NCBI RefSeq assembly: GCF_000711195.1
Contig: NZ_JOMR01000001.1
Coordinates: 1,922,001 to 1,986,000, forward strand
Reading direction: 5' to 3'
Length of the DNA: 64,000 bases
From: Thiomicrospira pelophila DSM 1534
GTDB lineage: Bacteria > Pseudomonadota > Gammaproteobacteria > Thiomicrospirales > Thiomicrospiraceae
This document shows positions 18,180-29,359 of the stretch, in pieces. Below the pieces are notes generated by a model. That model had not been told where the DNA came from, made no database searches, and was given only the letters and a program-made list of their open reading frames with translations. A program made the translations under genes and the position numbers. Position 1 is the first letter of the stretch, and every line of letters begins with the position of its first letter.

Positions 18180-19457
18180 TTAAGACGGTTTATAATCAGA
18201 GCTTTCGCCGTCAAAATCCGGGCGATGCTCTTCTACCCACTGTTCGTCTTGACGCGGATCCATCTCGGCCAAGGCAGCACCAGATGCGGCCGGCACCGCC
18301 ACAAATACACTCAAATGATCATCGGCTACACGCTCACGCATTAGGGCAAACACGCCCAGTCCAACAGCAAATAAGGCCAGTATGATAAAAAACACCACTA
18401 CCGAATAACCCAGCACAAACCCAAGCAATAACGGCGCTAAAAATGAACCAAAACCGTAGGAGAACAATAGGGTTCGACTGATTTCAACAATATCTTTATT
18501 TTCATCAAAAACATCGTTAGCGCGCGCCACACTTAATGGATAAATGCTAAATAAACTGATACCAATTAAGAAACCTAACCCATAGAGAATCCCTAAGCTG
18601 TTAGGCGCGATTAGCATTAACATAAAAATAACAAAACTAAAGAAGCCGGCCCACGCAATTAACTTACGTCGACCATAGCGATCAGACAGCGTGCCTACCG
18701 GCCATTGGGCCAACAAACCGCCCAAAATACTAATCGCCATAAAAATCGCGACCGCACTGCCATCATCAAATGATTTGAGCACATAAAGTGGCATCATGGT
18801 GTAAAACGCGCCAACAAAAAAACCGCCGACGAAACTACCGACTAAAGCCAAGGGGGCGACCGATAAAAGCCTGGGCATGCTGTAGCGTTCAAATGGCCTC
18901 ATCACCGGTTGAGGAATCTTAGTTATCGCAATCAACACTAATGACCACAACACCAACACAGAACCGATCACAAAAACACTTGCAGGCGTCACATCCAGCA
19001 TCAAAATAAATTGTCCCAAGGCAGTTGCCAAGAAGAAAATAATGGTATAAATCGCCAATACTCGGCCACGCTCTTCGTGTGTGCTTTTTTCATTTAACCA
19101 GCTTTCCAATACAATCAATAAAGCATAAAAAGCAAAGCCTGAAATTAATCTCAACACACCCCAAATATAAGGGTCGAATACTAATACGTGACCCAAAAAT
19201 GAAATCACCATTAAGGCTGAAAAGGCCGAGAAACTTCGGGCATGCCCCACCGTGACGATGAGTTTTTGACTAAAAATTGAGGCTAAGATCGCGCCCAGAA
19301 AAAAAGCCGCGTTGATAATACCGATAATGGATTCTGACAACCCCTCTTGCTTTAAAAACACACCGATGTATGTCATCAACATGCCATAACCGGTTGCGAG
19401 CAATGCGATGGCTAAAAATAAAGATGAAATCGGAAGTAGGGTTTGCCTAAAAAGCAT
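18180..19457 (-). CDS. MFS transporter (YcaD-like)
   Basis: A 425-residue, 12-segment major facilitator protein. The Gly-Tyr-Gly-x-x-x-Thr-Tyr-Ile-Gly-Val segment 1, Gln-Trp-Pro-Val-Gly-Thr-Leu-Ser-Asp-Arg-Tyr-Gly-Arg-Arg in the mid-loop, and Glu-Ser-Trp-Leu-Asn-Glu in segment 4 match the YcaD group, whose substrate is unknown. The last ~45 residues are a hydrophilic cytoplasmic tail. DUF389 follows after 25 bp. Confidence 0.85.
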   Translation of the reverse strand: MLFRQTLLPISSLFLAIALLATGYGMLMTYIGVFLKQEGLSESIIGIINAAFFLGAILASIFSQKLIVTVGHARSFSAFSALMVISFLGHVLVFDPYIWGVLRLISGFAFYALLIVLESWLNEKSTHEERGRVLAIYTIIFFLATALGQFILMLDVTPASVFVIGSVLVLWSLVLIAITKIPQPVMRPFERYSMPRLLSVAPLALVGSFVGGFFVGAFYTMMPLYVLKSFDDGSAVAIFMAISILGGLLAQWPVGTLSDRYGRRKLIAWAGFFSFVIFMLMLIAPNSLGILYGLGFLIGISLFSIYPLSVARANDVFDENKDIVEISRTLLFSYGFGSFLAPLLLGFVLGYSVVVFFIILALFAVGLGVFALMRERVADDHLSVFVAVPAASGAALAEMDPRQDEQWVEEHRPDFDGESSDYKPS

Positions 19458-19522
19458 AGATATGAACTCGATTAAACCTCAAAACACACCGCAACTATAA
19501 AGAGCGGAATTTTTTTTGGCAA

Positions 19523-20248
19523 TTAAAACAAACGGGCGAAGCCAAACCCAATAAAATCGGTATCGCTATTTTCAAGCCCACCACCCATGTAGACATCTAA
19601 TTGGGTATTCGCATCAAACAAGTAAGTCAACCCAGCATTTAGAATCATCACCGCATCTCCAGAATAGGTTAGGGGCACATCCGTAAGCACTTCAACATAA
19701 CTACCAATCTTTTCTGAGTGACTTTGGTTTGTACCAATCGCTGCCTGAAGGTTTAACTCACGCTCATCAACTCGATAATTAGATTCAGCTTGTAGCACAC
19801 CAAACAATCCCCAGTCGGCTTGCAAAGCTTTATCCCAGAGCAAGCCGCCTAATACGCGGGTTTCACTGAAATTATCCGAACCATCACCCGTTGGTAAATC
19901 CAATTGAGCCAGAGCTGATAAATTATAATCCGCACTCATAGTAATGCGTTTTTTTAAAGCCAAAGTAACATCGCTTTGGCTGGATTCACCATCAAACACT
20001 TGGTAACCCGCCCATGCAATACCTAGCTCTAAATCTTCTGCTAAACCGGTACGAAGATTTAATAATGGAGCCGTATGAAGCGTATTTGAATCCCACATGT
20101 CAGCTTGATAACCCATTTCAACATTCAACTGCCCTGGTGCCAAGGTGTGCGTTCCGGTTGAAAAACCAGGTCGATCCGCGACCACGCCTTCAGCCTGCAC
20201 CCAAGCCGGAACTAATAATAGACACATTGCTTTGAAAAAACGATTCAT
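19523..20248 (-). CDS. Outer-membrane beta-barrel of the phenol-degradation MetA-like family
   Basis: I use the ATG at 20248 with AAGGAATG just upstream, giving 241 residues with a signal peptide ending Val-Gln-Ala-Glu. The mature start (Asp-Arg-Pro-Gly-Phe-Ser-Thr-Gly-Thr) and a run of amphipathic strands ending in Phe-Ala-Arg-Leu-Phe match the transporter / meta-pathway phenol degradation family. The substrate is unknown; the family name reflects one historical member. Its start lies 10 bp after the proB stop, so it is probably the last gene of the rplU-rpmA-obgE-proB group or a read-through product of it. Confidence 0.8.
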   Translation of the reverse strand: MNRFFKAMCLLLVPAWVQAEGVVADRPGFSTGTHTLAPGQLNVEMGYQADMWDSNTLHTAPLLNLRTGLAEDLELGIAWAGYQVFDGESSQSDVTLALKKRITMSADYNLSALAQLDLPTGDGSDNFSETRVLGGLLWDKALQADWGLFGVLQAESNYRVDERELNLQAAIGTNQSHSEKIGSYVEVLTDVPLTYSGDAVMILNAGLTYLFDANTQLDVYMGGGLENSDTDFIGFGFARLF

Positions 20249-20258
20249 GCTCATTCCT

Positions 20259-21386
20259 TTAATACTCAACTAAAACCATATTGTCACGATGAATAAGTGA
20301 CTCATCCCCCTCGTAGCCCAACAGCTCCAAAATTTTATGGCTAGGTTGGCGGAGGATTTTATGTGCTTCGTTGTGGTCATAATTTGCTAAACCACGTGCT
20401 ATTTCTCGCCCATTTTCATCCTGACAAATAACCAATTCACCCCGTTTAAATTGACCATCTACCTTAATCACCCCAACGGGTAACAAACTGCGTCCTTGTT
20501 GCATCACTACTTTTACTGCGCCCGCATCCAAGGTTAAATAACCGCGCGCCTGCAAGTGACCCGCTAACCATTGTTTTCGTGCCTTCATCGGCTCTAAGTC
20601 GGGAACCAACAATGTACCTAGATTTTCGGCTGCAAACAACCGAGGCAACACATTCGGCTCACGTCCTGAAGCTATTAAAGTGGCTGTTCCAGAGCGTGCG
20701 GCACGCTTCGCCGCCATCACTTTGGTATACATACCGCCGCGACCTAACGCCCCACCTTCTGGGCTAGCCATGGCTTCAATATCTTTACGACTCACCTGCG
20801 CCTGCTCAATTAATTTAGCTTGTGGATTTTCGCGAGGGTTGGCGTCATATAATCCTTGCTGATCGGTCAAAATCACCAATACCTCAGCTCCAATCAAGTT
20901 CGCCGTCAAAGCCGCTAAGGTGTCGTTATCACCAAACCGAATCTCATCGGTCACCACCGTATCATTTTCGTTAATAATGGGAATAACGCCATGGGATACC
21001 AGAGTTTGAATTGTGTTGCGAGCATTCAAGTAGCGTGCTCGATTGGACAAGTCATCATGCGTCATCAAAATCTGCGCAGTATGTAAACCACTTTTAGCAA
21101 ATTCGGATTCATAAGCCTGAACCAACCCCATCTGACCCACAGCGGCGGCCGCTTGCAATTCATGCAAAGCCGATGGTCGAGCCAACCAACCTAAACGTTT
21201 CATACCTTCAGCTACAGCGCCCGACGAAACAATGATGATTTCGATACCATGCTTACGCAGCTCAACCATCTGCGCAACCCACTTAGCCAATTCAGCTTGA
21301 TTCAAACCCGAGCCATCATTGGTCAGCAAAGCGCTACCAAGTTTAATAACCCAACGTTTAGTCCTCGTTAAAGCTTGACGGTCCAT
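20259..21386 (-). CDS. proB: Glutamate 5-kinase
   Basis: The 375-residue product has the amino-acid kinase domain (Lys-Leu-Gly-Ser-Ala-Leu-Leu-Thr near residue 15, Ser-Ser-Gly-Ala-Val-Ala near 54, Asn-Glu-Asn-Asp-Thr-Val near 140, Phe-Gly-Asp-Asn-Asp-Thr-Leu) and a C-terminal PUA domain from ~275. It phosphorylates glutamate in the first step of proline synthesis. It lies 7 bp after obgE, an order common in Gammaproteobacteria. Confidence 0.97.
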   Translation of the reverse strand: MDRQALTRTKRWVIKLGSALLTNDGSGLNQAELAKWVAQMVELRKHGIEIIIVSSGAVAEGMKRLGWLARPSALHELQAAAAVGQMGLVQAYESEFAKSGLHTAQILMTHDDLSNRARYLNARNTIQTLVSHGVIPIINENDTVVTDEIRFGDNDTLAALTANLIGAEVLVILTDQQGLYDANPRENPQAKLIEQAQVSRKDIEAMASPEGGALGRGGMYTKVMAAKRAARSGTATLIASGREPNVLPRLFAAENLGTLLVPDLEPMKARKQWLAGHLQARGYLTLDAGAVKVVMQQGRSLLPVGVIKVDGQFKRGELVICQDENGREIARGLANYDHNEAHKILRQPSHKILELLGYEGDESLIHRDNMVLVEY

Positions 21387-21393
21387 GCGACTC

Positions 21394-22431
<1,038 letters not shown>

Positions 22432-22470
22432 TCACCAACCTAAATTAACCGATTATTATTTTTTCAAACA

Positions 22471-22504
22471 AAAACGCCCCGCACAATTGTGTGCGGGGCG
22501 TTTT
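22471..22504 (-). terminator. Terminator after rpmA
   Basis: A perfect inverted repeat AAAACGCCCCGCACA / TGTGCGGGGCGTTTT with an ATTG loop. It lies between rpmA and obgE on the minus strand, so obgE probably depends on read-through or its own promoter. Confidence 0.92.
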
Positions 22505-22531
22505 ATTTTATCACGTGAACGGTCGAAACGA

Positions 22532-22795
22532 TTAAGCAGTCTGCTCAACAATCTCAACGTAGGTACGCATTGGCTTACCCTTGGTCACGAATGCAACTTT
22601 ACCTTCTGCTTTAGCAAACAAAGTATCGTCTTTACCACGACCAACGTTAACACCAGCATGGAACTTAGTACCACGCTGACGAACGATGATGCTACCTGCT
22701 GAAACAGCTTCGCCACCGAAACGCTTAACACCTAAGCGTTTGGCATTAGAATCGCGACCATTTCGTGTACTACCTGCGGCCTTCTTATGTGCCAT
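22532..22795 (-). CDS. rpmA: 50S ribosomal protein L27
   Basis: The 87-residue product starts [16 protein letters not shown], the conserved N-terminus that reaches the peptidyl-transferase centre. It follows rplU by 61 bp; that gap contains one CCAGGCCTGG copy. Confidence 0.98.
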   Translation of the reverse strand: MAHKKAAGSTRNGRDSNAKRLGVKRFGGEAVSAGSIIVRQRGTKFHAGVNVGRGKDDTLFAKAEGKVAFVTKGKPMRTYVEIVEQTA

Positions 22796-22826
22796 GGTTC
22801 TATCTCCTGTAACAGGCCTTTAACTA

Positions 22827-22838
22827 CCAGGCCTGGTT
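22827..22838. repeat. ACCAGGCCTGGT palindrome, intergenic copy between rplU and rpmA
   Basis: The 12-bp form sits inside a transcribed ribosomal operon spacer, where a strong terminator would be harmful. It has no T run and arms no longer than 6 bp, so this copy is unlikely to terminate. Confidence 0.9.
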
Positions 22839-22856
22839 CTAGTCTAAGTTTAAAAC

Positions 22857-23171
22857 TTAAGCTGAAATACCTGTGATTTCAACTTCAGTATAGTTCTGGC
22901 GATGGCCTTGCTTAGAACGAGACTTGTTCTTACGACGACGGAATTTGATGATTGTCACTTTTTTGCCACGACCGTTACCAATAACAGTTGCCGCAACTTT
23001 TGCACCTTCAACAACAGGCGTGCCTAACTTAACAGACGCGCCTTCACCGACCATCAAGACCTCGTCAAATTCAACTTTGTCACCTTCATTAAGACCTAAA
23101 GTCTCAATGCGCAAAGTTTGACCTTGACGTACTCGATATTGCTTACCACCGGTTTTAATTACAGCATACAT
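22857..23171 (-). CDS. rplU: 50S ribosomal protein L21
   Basis: The 104-residue product has [14 protein letters not shown] at the start and [14 protein letters not shown] near the end, which bind 23S rRNA. It is first of rplU-rpmA, with a strong promoter ~85 bp upstream. Confidence 0.98.
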   Translation of the reverse strand: MYAVIKTGGKQYRVRQGQTLRIETLGLNEGDKVEFDEVLMVGEGASVKLGTPVVEGAKVAATVIGNGRGKKVTIIKFRRRKNKSRSKQGHRQNYTEVEITGISA

Positions 23172-23254
23172 TTTTGTACATCTCCCGGATTGAAAATTCT
23201 GTTCATTTGGACGAATCGTATAATAGATCGAGTCATCGCTACAGTAAAGGCGGG

Positions 23255-23283
23255 ATTATATAGAGTTTTATTTGCCAGGTCAA
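23255..23283 (-). promoter_or_regulatory. Sigma-70 promoter of rplU-rpmA
   Basis: On the minus strand TTGACC (23278-23283), 17 bp, then a perfect TATAAT (23255-23260). The rest of the 310-bp gap between rplU and ispB shows one palindrome copy and no clear ispB promoter. Confidence 0.85.
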
Positions 23284-23317
23284 AGCAATTACACAAATAT
23301 TTTATGACCATCCAACC

Positions 23318-23329
23318 ACCAGGCCTGGT
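23318..23329. repeat. ACCAGGCCTGGT palindrome, intergenic copy between rplU and ispB
   Basis: Lies upstream of the rplU -35 element between two divergent genes, so it cannot be a gene-end signal here. This argues that the motif is not only a terminator. Confidence 0.9.
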
Positions 23330-23481
23330 ACTATCCGAATTCAGAACCAATTATATAAAAAAACCCACAAAGTTGTTCAAAACCTTTCCAAAGCCCTCGA
23401 ATCATAATAAACTTCACAATCGTTTATACGCCGATAAATTTGCCAAACTGGCCGACTTCAAAACCTAAGATACTTAATATT

Positions 23482-24447
23482 ATGACGCTGAATGACATTC
23501 GCCAACTGATTCAATCTGACATTGAAGCCACCGATCAATTAATCCTTGAACGCCTAGCGTCCGATGTGATTTTAATTAACCAGATCGGCCATTACATTAT
23601 TAATAACGGCGGCAAACGTCTACGGCCTTTAATTGTTTTATTAAGTGCGCGCGCCTGCCAGTATAGTGGCGAGCAGCATCGCGTGATGGCCGCGGTTATT
23701 GAATTTATTCATACCTCTACTCTACTACACGATGATGTTGTGGACGAGTCCGACACTCGTCGTGGCAAAAAAACGGCCAATGAAGTCTGGGGCAATGCCG
23801 CGAGTGTTTTGGTGGGGGATTTTTTATATTCGCGTTCGTTTGAAATGATGGTGGAACCCGGCATTATGCGCATTATGCAGGTCATGTCCGAAGCAACCAA
23901 TGTGATTGCTGAGGGTGAAGTTTTGCAGTTACTTAACTGTCACGATGCCGATACTGATGAAGCTCGCTATATGGAAGTCATTCATCGCAAAACCGCCAAG
24001 TTATTTGAAGCCGCGGCCCAAATGGGGCCAGTTTTAACTCAGCAGCCTGAGCTGGAAAAAGCATTTGCTCTTTATGGACGCCACCTCGGAGCCGCCTTTC
24101 AGCTGATTGATGATGTATTAGACTACACAGCTAGCAGTGAAGAATTAGGTAAAAGCATTGGGGATGATTTAGCGGAAGGCAAACCAACCTTGCCATTGAT
24201 TTATGCGATGCAACACGGTCAGGACGCGCAAAAACAAATCGTCAAACGTGCGATTGAGACCGACGGCATAGCCTTGCTCACAGAGGTGACCGACATTATC
24301 AAACAAACCGGTGCGATTGAGTTCACGCAACAAAAAGCTAAACAAGAAGCTGAACTGGCTAAACAAGCCTTAGTTAATGTTCCAGATTCGAAATACAAAC
24401 AAGCCTTGATAGCCTTAGCGGATATGGCAGTCAATCGCCGCCATTAA
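23482..24447 (+). CDS. ispB: Octaprenyl diphosphate synthase
   Basis: Starting at 23482 gives 321 residues, the usual IspB length. The two Asp-rich motifs that bind Mg-diphosphate are present: Leu-Leu-His-Asp-Asp-Val-Val-Asp-Glu near residue 82 and Leu-Ile-Asp-Asp-Val-Leu-Asp-Tyr near 210, with Gly-Gly-Lys-Arg-Leu-Arg-Pro near 43. It makes the ubiquinone side chain. It is divergent from rplU, the standard gammaproteobacterial arrangement. Confidence 0.95.
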   Translation: MTLNDIRQLIQSDIEATDQLILERLASDVILINQIGHYIINNGGKRLRPLIVLLSARACQYSGEQHRVMAAVIEFIHTSTLLHDDVVDESDTRRGKKTANEVWGNAASVLVGDFLYSRSFEMMVEPGIMRIMQVMSEATNVIAEGEVLQLLNCHDADTDEARYMEVIHRKTAKLFEAAAQMGPVLTQQPELEKAFALYGRHLGAAFQLIDDVLDYTASSEELGKSIGDDLAEGKPTLPLIYAMQHGQDAQKQIVKRAIETDGIALLTEVTDIIKQTGAIEFTQQKAKQEAELAKQALVNVPDSKYKQALIALADMAVNRRH

Positions 24448-24486
24448 AGACGTTCGATTTAATGGCTGGGCGTCAGCAAGGCTAGG

Positions 24487-25074
24487 TTACTTTGCAGACT
24501 TAGCCTTACTTGAATCCACCATCTCTTCGACCACGCCCTCAATCTGCTCGCGCAACTGCGCTTCATGCTCTTCACGGCGCGCCTCAACGAACTGTTTATA
24601 AAGCTCCAAGTTATTAAGCTTGGTTTTATTCCAGTCAATCCGACGCAACAACCAGCGCGTCATGTAACGCACAATTTTCAGCTGGTCGGCAGACTGATAA
24701 AGTAATTCTGGACGCGGACGCAGGCCATGAATACGCTCGACGACAATCGTCTGATTTTCAACGTCGGTGCGAATACGCAAAAATCCACTTTGAGTATCAT
24801 CAAAACTAATGCTGTAATACACTCGCACAATTTGGTTGAGGTTGAAAATCGCTTTCGCCAAAATCGTTGACTCACGTTTGCCGTTCACCCCCACCGTGTT
24901 GATGAAAATGTTCTGTGCCTTAATGGTCCGGAAAAACTGCTCAACCTCATCAATCGGCACGTCTTGATAGCGAATTTCAGTTAGGCGCTCTGCATTCTTC
25001 AAAGCATCCGAACGCCGCTCTAAAGATTTAAAGAAAAATTTAACCGCAGGGGTGATATCGTTTTGCGTACTCAT
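24487..25074 (-). CDS. Conserved hypothetical protein, soluble
   Basis: I do not recognise this 195-residue protein. It has no signal peptide or membrane segment. The middle is beta-rich (Val-Arg-Val-Tyr-Tyr-Ser-Ile-Ser-Phe-Asp-Asp, then Phe-Leu-Arg-Ile-Arg-Thr-Asp), and the last ~40 residues are charged and helical, probably a coiled coil. A GAGGTAAATT site precedes the ATG, and the codon use resembles its neighbours, so it is a real gene. It stands alone between ispB and a diguanylate cyclase. Confidence 0.7.
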   Translation of the reverse strand: MSTQNDITPAVKFFFKSLERRSDALKNAERLTEIRYQDVPIDEVEQFFRTIKAQNIFINTVGVNGKRESTILAKAIFNLNQIVRVYYSISFDDTQSGFLRIRTDVENQTIVVERIHGLRPRPELLYQSADQLKIVRYMTRWLLRRIDWNKTKLNNLELYKQFVEARREEHEAQLREQIEGVVEEMVDSSKAKSAK

Positions 25075-25183
25075 AATTTACCTCTAACACCTTAACGACC
25101 AATGACGCCAAAGCTTAAACCCCTATACTCTTTTTTGTTCAACCGAGTGTTTCATTTGTTTGGTTCAATTTAATTTGTACCTG

Positions 25184-26359
25184 TCACACGGGCAATGACT
25201 CTTTAACACTCACTCGGTTTCGACCATTTTCTTTACTTTTATAAAGCATGGCATCGGCTTCTGCGATCAGCTCGACATAATCATTCATGTTAAAAGGAGT
25301 ACGCGCACTCACGCCAAAACTCATAGTGATTTTTTGTTCGGATTGACCAACATCAAACGACATCGCCTCTATTTTTTGCCTTAAGTGTTCAGCTAGCTCA
25401 GTCGCCTCAGTTAAACCTGTCTCCGGCAAAATCAGAATAAACTCCTCGCCACCATAACGATGCAAAGCATCACTGTAGCCCACATTCTGAATAATCAACT
25501 GAGTAATATCCACCAACACTTTATCGCCGGACTGATGGCCATACTGATCATTAAAGTCTTTAAAGTCATCTATATCGCACATGATTATGCTGACGGGTTT
25601 TTCATCAATCAAGTGAGTTTTCCATACTCGCTTAATCATCTCATCAAAATGGCGTCGATTATGAATACCCGTTAAAAAATCCGTATTGGAGGCTTTTTTA
25701 AAGCCCAGGTTAGACTCTTTTAGACTTTCAATTAACTGATCATTTTCGAGTCGTTGCATAATGTTTTTTCGATGCGTGAAATTAAGCTGTCGAGCTTGCT
25801 CGTACAACATCAAAGCAAACACCGCCAAAATCACCACCATCAACATGGACTCATAAGTCAGCTTTTCAAAGTGATACAACATGTAACTGCCCAGATAAGG
25901 CACGGAAGACAAATAAAAGGCGGGTAAAAAATAAGCCGCGTAAACCGCTGAACCAGCAGCCAAGCCAAACACCATAATACTGACCGCTAAAGATTCGAAG
26001 GGGAGCGCTTCAAAATCCAAAAAAAACACCGTCATCCCCCATAACACACCATTCACCAATGAGGTGACCAAGGACATTTGCTTCATCCATGATTTCTGAC
26101 GTGTGGTTTCATCCGCCCCTAGCCAATAGCGAATAAACACAAAGCGTACGGAAATATTAATCGCCAAAATACCGCCCCAAACAATTAATCCAAGAGACGG
26201 TACTTTTGAATAAAACAAAAATACAAAAATCAGACCAAAGATAGCGTGGGTATAAACCGTTCCTAAGGCTTTAGAATAAAGATCATAGGCCAGTAAACGC
26301 TCAACCTCCTTTTCTGACACTGTCGGCTTGTTAATTAGAGTTTGTTTTGGTTGCGGCAC
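25184..26359 (-). CDS. Membrane-bound diguanylate cyclase (GGDEF)
   Basis: The first ~190 of 391 residues contain about five or six hydrophobic segments (an unnamed membrane sensor), followed by a GGDEF domain with Asp-Phe-Leu-Thr-Gly-Ile-His-Asn-Arg-Arg and Arg-Tyr-Gly-Gly-Glu-Glu-Phe. The active-site loop is intact, so it should make c-di-GMP. The residue triplet before it reads Gly-Tyr-Ser-Asp, so the RxxD inhibitory site appears absent. The start codon is GTG at 26359. Confidence 0.9.
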   Translation of the reverse strand: MPQPKQTLINKPTVSEKEVERLLAYDLYSKALGTVYTHAIFGLIFVFLFYSKVPSLGLIVWGGILAINISVRFVFIRYWLGADETTRQKSWMKQMSLVTSLVNGVLWGMTVFFLDFEALPFESLAVSIMVFGLAAGSAVYAAYFLPAFYLSSVPYLGSYMLYHFEKLTYESMLMVVILAVFALMLYEQARQLNFTHRKNIMQRLENDQLIESLKESNLGFKKASNTDFLTGIHNRRHFDEMIKRVWKTHLIDEKPVSIIMCDIDDFKDFNDQYGHQSGDKVLVDITQLIIQNVGYSDALHRYGGEEFILILPETGLTEATELAEHLRQKIEAMSFDVGQSEQKITMSFGVSARTPFNMNDYVELIAEADAMLYKSKENGRNRVSVKESLPV

Positions 26360-26485
26360 GGAATATCATCCAGTTATTTTTAATTTATGAATTATGGTAG
26401 CAATATAATCAAATTCGAATCAATAAACCACTTTTTATGAACCTATATTTACCCGCTCAATGCGAATTTTAACTAGTCCAAAAAC

Positions 26486-26510
26486 AAAAAAACCCTGGTA
26501 TACAGGGCTT
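26486..26510 (-). terminator. Terminator after ssb
   Basis: On the minus strand CCCTG / CAGGG around TATAC is followed by a long T run, just after the ssb stop. Confidence 0.8.
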
Positions 26511-26548
26511 TAAAATCTTTTTATCAACAATTTAAATTATTGCAAGAC

Positions 26549-27172
26549 TTAAAATGGAACGTCATCATCATCGAAATCATTCGGTTGATACGCGGGACGA
26601 GCTGGGGCTTGTTGCGGCTGGCCTGCTGGGCGCGGTTGTTGAGCGGGAGCGCCGCCGCCCATTGGAGCTTGTGCATAACCCCCCATTCCACCTTGTGGCG
26701 CGGGACGCGACTGTTGAGCTGGGCGAGCTGGTGCTTGTTGCGCCTGTCCAAACCCACCATCATATGCACCATGGCTTTGATCAAAGGCGACATCACTTGG
26801 ACCGCCAGCTTGCTGCCCACCACGATTACCGCCGCCTAACATTTGCATCACACCGTTAAAATCCAATACCACTTCAGTTGAATAACGATCCTGACCACTA
26901 GTCTGATCTTGCCATTTGCGGGTTTGTAGCTTACCTTCTAAGTAAACCTGTGAGCCTTTAGTCAGATACTGTTGAGCGATTTCGGCTAATTTTCCAAAGA
27001 TCACCACACGATGCCATTCGGTTTTTTCCTGTTTTTCGCCAGTGGCACGATCGTTCCACTGCTCACTAGTAGCCACGTTTAAGTTTGCGATTGCGGTGCC
27101 GTTAGCAGCAAAACGCACTTCTGGATCACGACCCAGGGTACCGACTAAAATTACTTTATTGACTCCACGCAT
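26549..27172 (-). CDS. ssb: Single-stranded DNA-binding protein
   Basis: Residues 1-110 form the OB fold (Val-Asn-Lys-Val-Ile-Leu-Val-Gly-x-Leu-Gly-Arg-Asp-Pro-Glu), residues ~115-195 are a disordered Gly/Pro/Gln-rich linker, and the C-terminus is the partner-binding tip Asp-Phe-Asp-Asp-Asp-Asp-Val-Pro-Phe. It protects ssDNA and recruits repair enzymes. It starts 4 bp after the MFS gene, so the two share a transcript; uvrA lies nearby in the opposite direction, as in many relatives. Confidence 0.97.
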   Translation of the reverse strand: MRGVNKVILVGTLGRDPEVRFAANGTAIANLNVATSEQWNDRATGEKQEKTEWHRVVIFGKLAEIAQQYLTKGSQVYLEGKLQTRKWQDQTSGQDRYSTEVVLDFNGVMQMLGGGNRGGQQAGGPSDVAFDQSHGAYDGGFGQAQQAPARPAQQSRPAPQGGMGGYAQAPMGGGAPAQQPRPAGQPQQAPARPAYQPNDFDDDDVPF

Positions 27173-27176
27173 AGCT

Positions 27177-28571
27177 CTACTCTCTTACCTTTGCTTCTTG
27201 AAAATATTGAATCAGGGCTTCTTCATCAACGATTTTACGATCAATTTTAAAATACGCTCTTTGCTCTTCGGCGATCACCACCGCTTCGAACACACCATCA
27301 TACGCACACATTTTTTGCTGTATGTCTTCAACCTCATCCGGTTCGATCGAACCAATTGATACCGATGCAATGCTCCAAGGCATGGGTTTTTGCATAGTCA
27401 GAGCCAACACGAACCACAAACTTCCGATCACAACGGTAAATGCGAACACACCATTATAACCATAGCCTTGATACAAATAACCACCAATTGCACCACCCAC
27501 GGCGGCACCTAAAAACTGACTGGTGGAATACACGCCTGAGGCGGTGCCTTTTTTATCCGCTGGGGATAACTTTACCACCAAAGAGGGTAAAGAAGCTTCC
27601 AACACATTAAAGGCGGTAAAAAATAATAGCAACCAAACAAATAACCAGGCATAACTTGTGTGCCATTGGCTCATGCCTAACTGGGCGAGCGTAATCATTA
27701 AAATCGCCCCGGCAAATACCATTTTCATGCGGCCAAAACTTTCAGCCTGAATAATTAACGGAACCATTAATACAAACGACAACAACATAACCGGCAAATA
27801 GACTTCCCAGTGGCTCAACGAATCTAAACCAGCTTGGTCACGCAACATAAACGGCACCACAATAAACATGGCAGTCAATACCGCGTGCAATACAAAAATA
27901 CCCACATCCAAACGCAATAATTGAGTGTTTCTCAACACCTCCATAAACTGCGCTGGTACGGCTTGAGCTTCACGCTGAAACTGTTGGTTTTTGATTTCCG
28001 GTACGGCAAACACAACCAATAAAGCGCCAACAACCGACAAGCCTGCGATCACCCAGAAAATACCGCGTACGCCGACCCATTCCGCCAAAATCGGCCCGGC
28101 CACTAAGGATAAGGTAAACGACAACCCAATCGTAATACCCACAATCGACATGGCACGCAAACGATAAGGTTCGCGCACTAAATCCGCCACACTGGCGGTT
28201 AATACCGCCGCCACCGCGCCCATGCCTTGAATCGCACGCCCGATAATCATCATCTCAATCGAATCCGCCACCGCACACACAATCGAGCCGATAAAAAAGA
28301 CCGCCATACCCAGTAAAATTAACGGTTTACGACCAAACCGATCCGACAACATGCCATATGGAATCTGTAATAAGGCTTGGGTTAAACCATAGGCACCAAT
28401 CGCCAAACCAATTTGTAAGCCGGTAATACCTTGAAACTCTTGCTCGGCAAACAGCGCAAAAACTGGGAAAATCATAAACAAACCCAGCATGCGCGTGGTA
28501 AAAATCCCCGCAATGGAGAAAGTGGCACGTCGCTCATTCGGATTCATGCGACGAGATAACATTTCAGACAT
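27177..28571 (-). CDS. MFS transporter with C-terminal YajR-like domain
   Basis: I start at the ATG at 28571 (AAAGG upstream), giving 464 residues. Twelve segments carry [11 protein letters not shown] (motif A) and Arg-Ala-Ile-Gln-Gly-Met-Gly-Ala-Val (motif B). The last ~70 residues form a small soluble ferredoxin-like domain, as in YajR. The substrate is unknown. It sits directly upstream of ssb, an arrangement seen in other Gammaproteobacteria. Confidence 0.9.
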   Translation of the reverse strand: MSEMLSRRMNPNERRATFSIAGIFTTRMLGLFMIFPVFALFAEQEFQGITGLQIGLAIGAYGLTQALLQIPYGMLSDRFGRKPLILLGMAVFFIGSIVCAVADSIEMMIIGRAIQGMGAVAAVLTASVADLVREPYRLRAMSIVGITIGLSFTLSLVAGPILAEWVGVRGIFWVIAGLSVVGALLVVFAVPEIKNQQFQREAQAVPAQFMEVLRNTQLLRLDVGIFVLHAVLTAMFIVVPFMLRDQAGLDSLSHWEVYLPVMLLSFVLMVPLIIQAESFGRMKMVFAGAILMITLAQLGMSQWHTSYAWLFVWLLLFFTAFNVLEASLPSLVVKLSPADKKGTASGVYSTSQFLGAAVGGAIGGYLYQGYGYNGVFAFTVVIGSLWFVLALTMQKPMPWSIASVSIGSIEPDEVEDIQQKMCAYDGVFEAVVIAEEQRAYFKIDRKIVDEEALIQYFQEAKVRE

Positions 28572-28646
28572 AACTAACCTTTTATTCCTAAAACCAATAG
28601 GCACTATAATAAGTGGGCAGATTATAACACTTAGGAAGCGTAAAAC

Positions 28647-29342
28647 ATGAAAAGCCTCAACGCCTCAAACCCAAGCTTTACAGTTCACTCGTTCATGCTT
28701 TGGGCTTGTTTGACGCTAATACCAGGCCTGGTATTAGCCGACCCGACCCCTCATCGCATTAGTTTTAGTGTGACCGAGCAGCAAACCGTCAAAAATGATC
28801 GCCTGCATGTTGTGTTTGCAGCCCAGTACCAGGCCAGCACGGCTGAGCAAGTGAGTCAACGCGTTAACCAAATCATGCAAACCGCGTTAAGTGAACTGTC
28901 AAATGAATATCGTCAATACGCCCAAACTGGTACATACCACATACGCCCACACTTTCAACGCGATGGCCGCATTAGCGAATGGTCAGGGCAACAAAACTTA
29001 ATCCTTAACCTACCCAAAGATGGGGTGGATATTAGTGGCGTACTGAGTAATCTACAACGCCATTTAATTTATCAATCGGTTCGGGCTGATATCAGCCCAG
29101 ACAAGCGCCAAAAGATCGAACAAGATCTGCAATCTCAAGCCATTAAAAAATACCAACAGCAAGCGCAATTTCTGGCTCAAGCCTTTAATGAAAAACGCTA
29201 CCGCCTAGCCGAAACACATCTGCAGCCCAGTCATGCGATGCAACCCCGCAACCTAATGTCAAGCGAATCGAATGCGCCAAGCATCGAGATGGGATCACAA
29301 ACACTGAGCGTAAAAATTGATGGTGTGTTAGAAATTTACTAA
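28647..29342 (+). CDS. SIMPL-domain (DUF541) periplasmic protein
   Basis: The 231-residue product has a long N-region, a hydrophobic signal core ending Leu-Val-Leu-Ala-Asp (cleavage near residue 32), and a SIMPL-type fold: Ile-Ser-Phe-Ser-Val-Thr-Glu-Gln, Ala-Asn-Gln-Ile-Met-Gln, and the Tyr-His-Ile-Arg-Pro strand. The Gln-rich C-terminal third is predicted helical. The function of SIMPL proteins is unsettled. Its signal-peptide core contains a CCAGGCCTGG copy read as Pro-Gly-Leu. Confidence 0.8.
   Translation: MKSLNASNPSFTVHSFMLWACLTLIPGLVLADPTPHRISFSVTEQQTVKNDRLHVVFAAQYQASTAEQVSQRVNQIMQTALSELSNEYRQYAQTGTYHIRPHFQRDGRISEWSGQQNLILNLPKDGVDISGVLSNLQRHLIYQSVRADISPDKRQKIEQDLQSQAIKKYQQQAQFLAQAFNEKRYRLAETHLQPSHAMQPRNLMSSESNAPSIEMGSQTLSVKIDGVLEIY
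28722..28731. repeat. CCAGGCCTGG in the SIMPL gene
   Basis: Read as Pro-Gly-Leu-Val in the signal-peptide core, just as in the thioredoxin-like gene. Confidence 0.95.
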
Positions 29343-29359
29343 AGGACGGAATAGGTAAC

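Noticed and set aside
22827-22838. Treating every CCAGGCCTGG copy as a terminator
   Set aside because: Copies inside genes, within the rplU-rpmA operon and between divergent starts lack long arms or T runs; termination can apply only to the extended copies.
26524-26859. Open frames on both strands across the 3' part of ssb
   Set aside because: They are shadows of the low-complexity Gly/Pro/Gln linker of SSB, whose own frame and C-terminal tip are clear.
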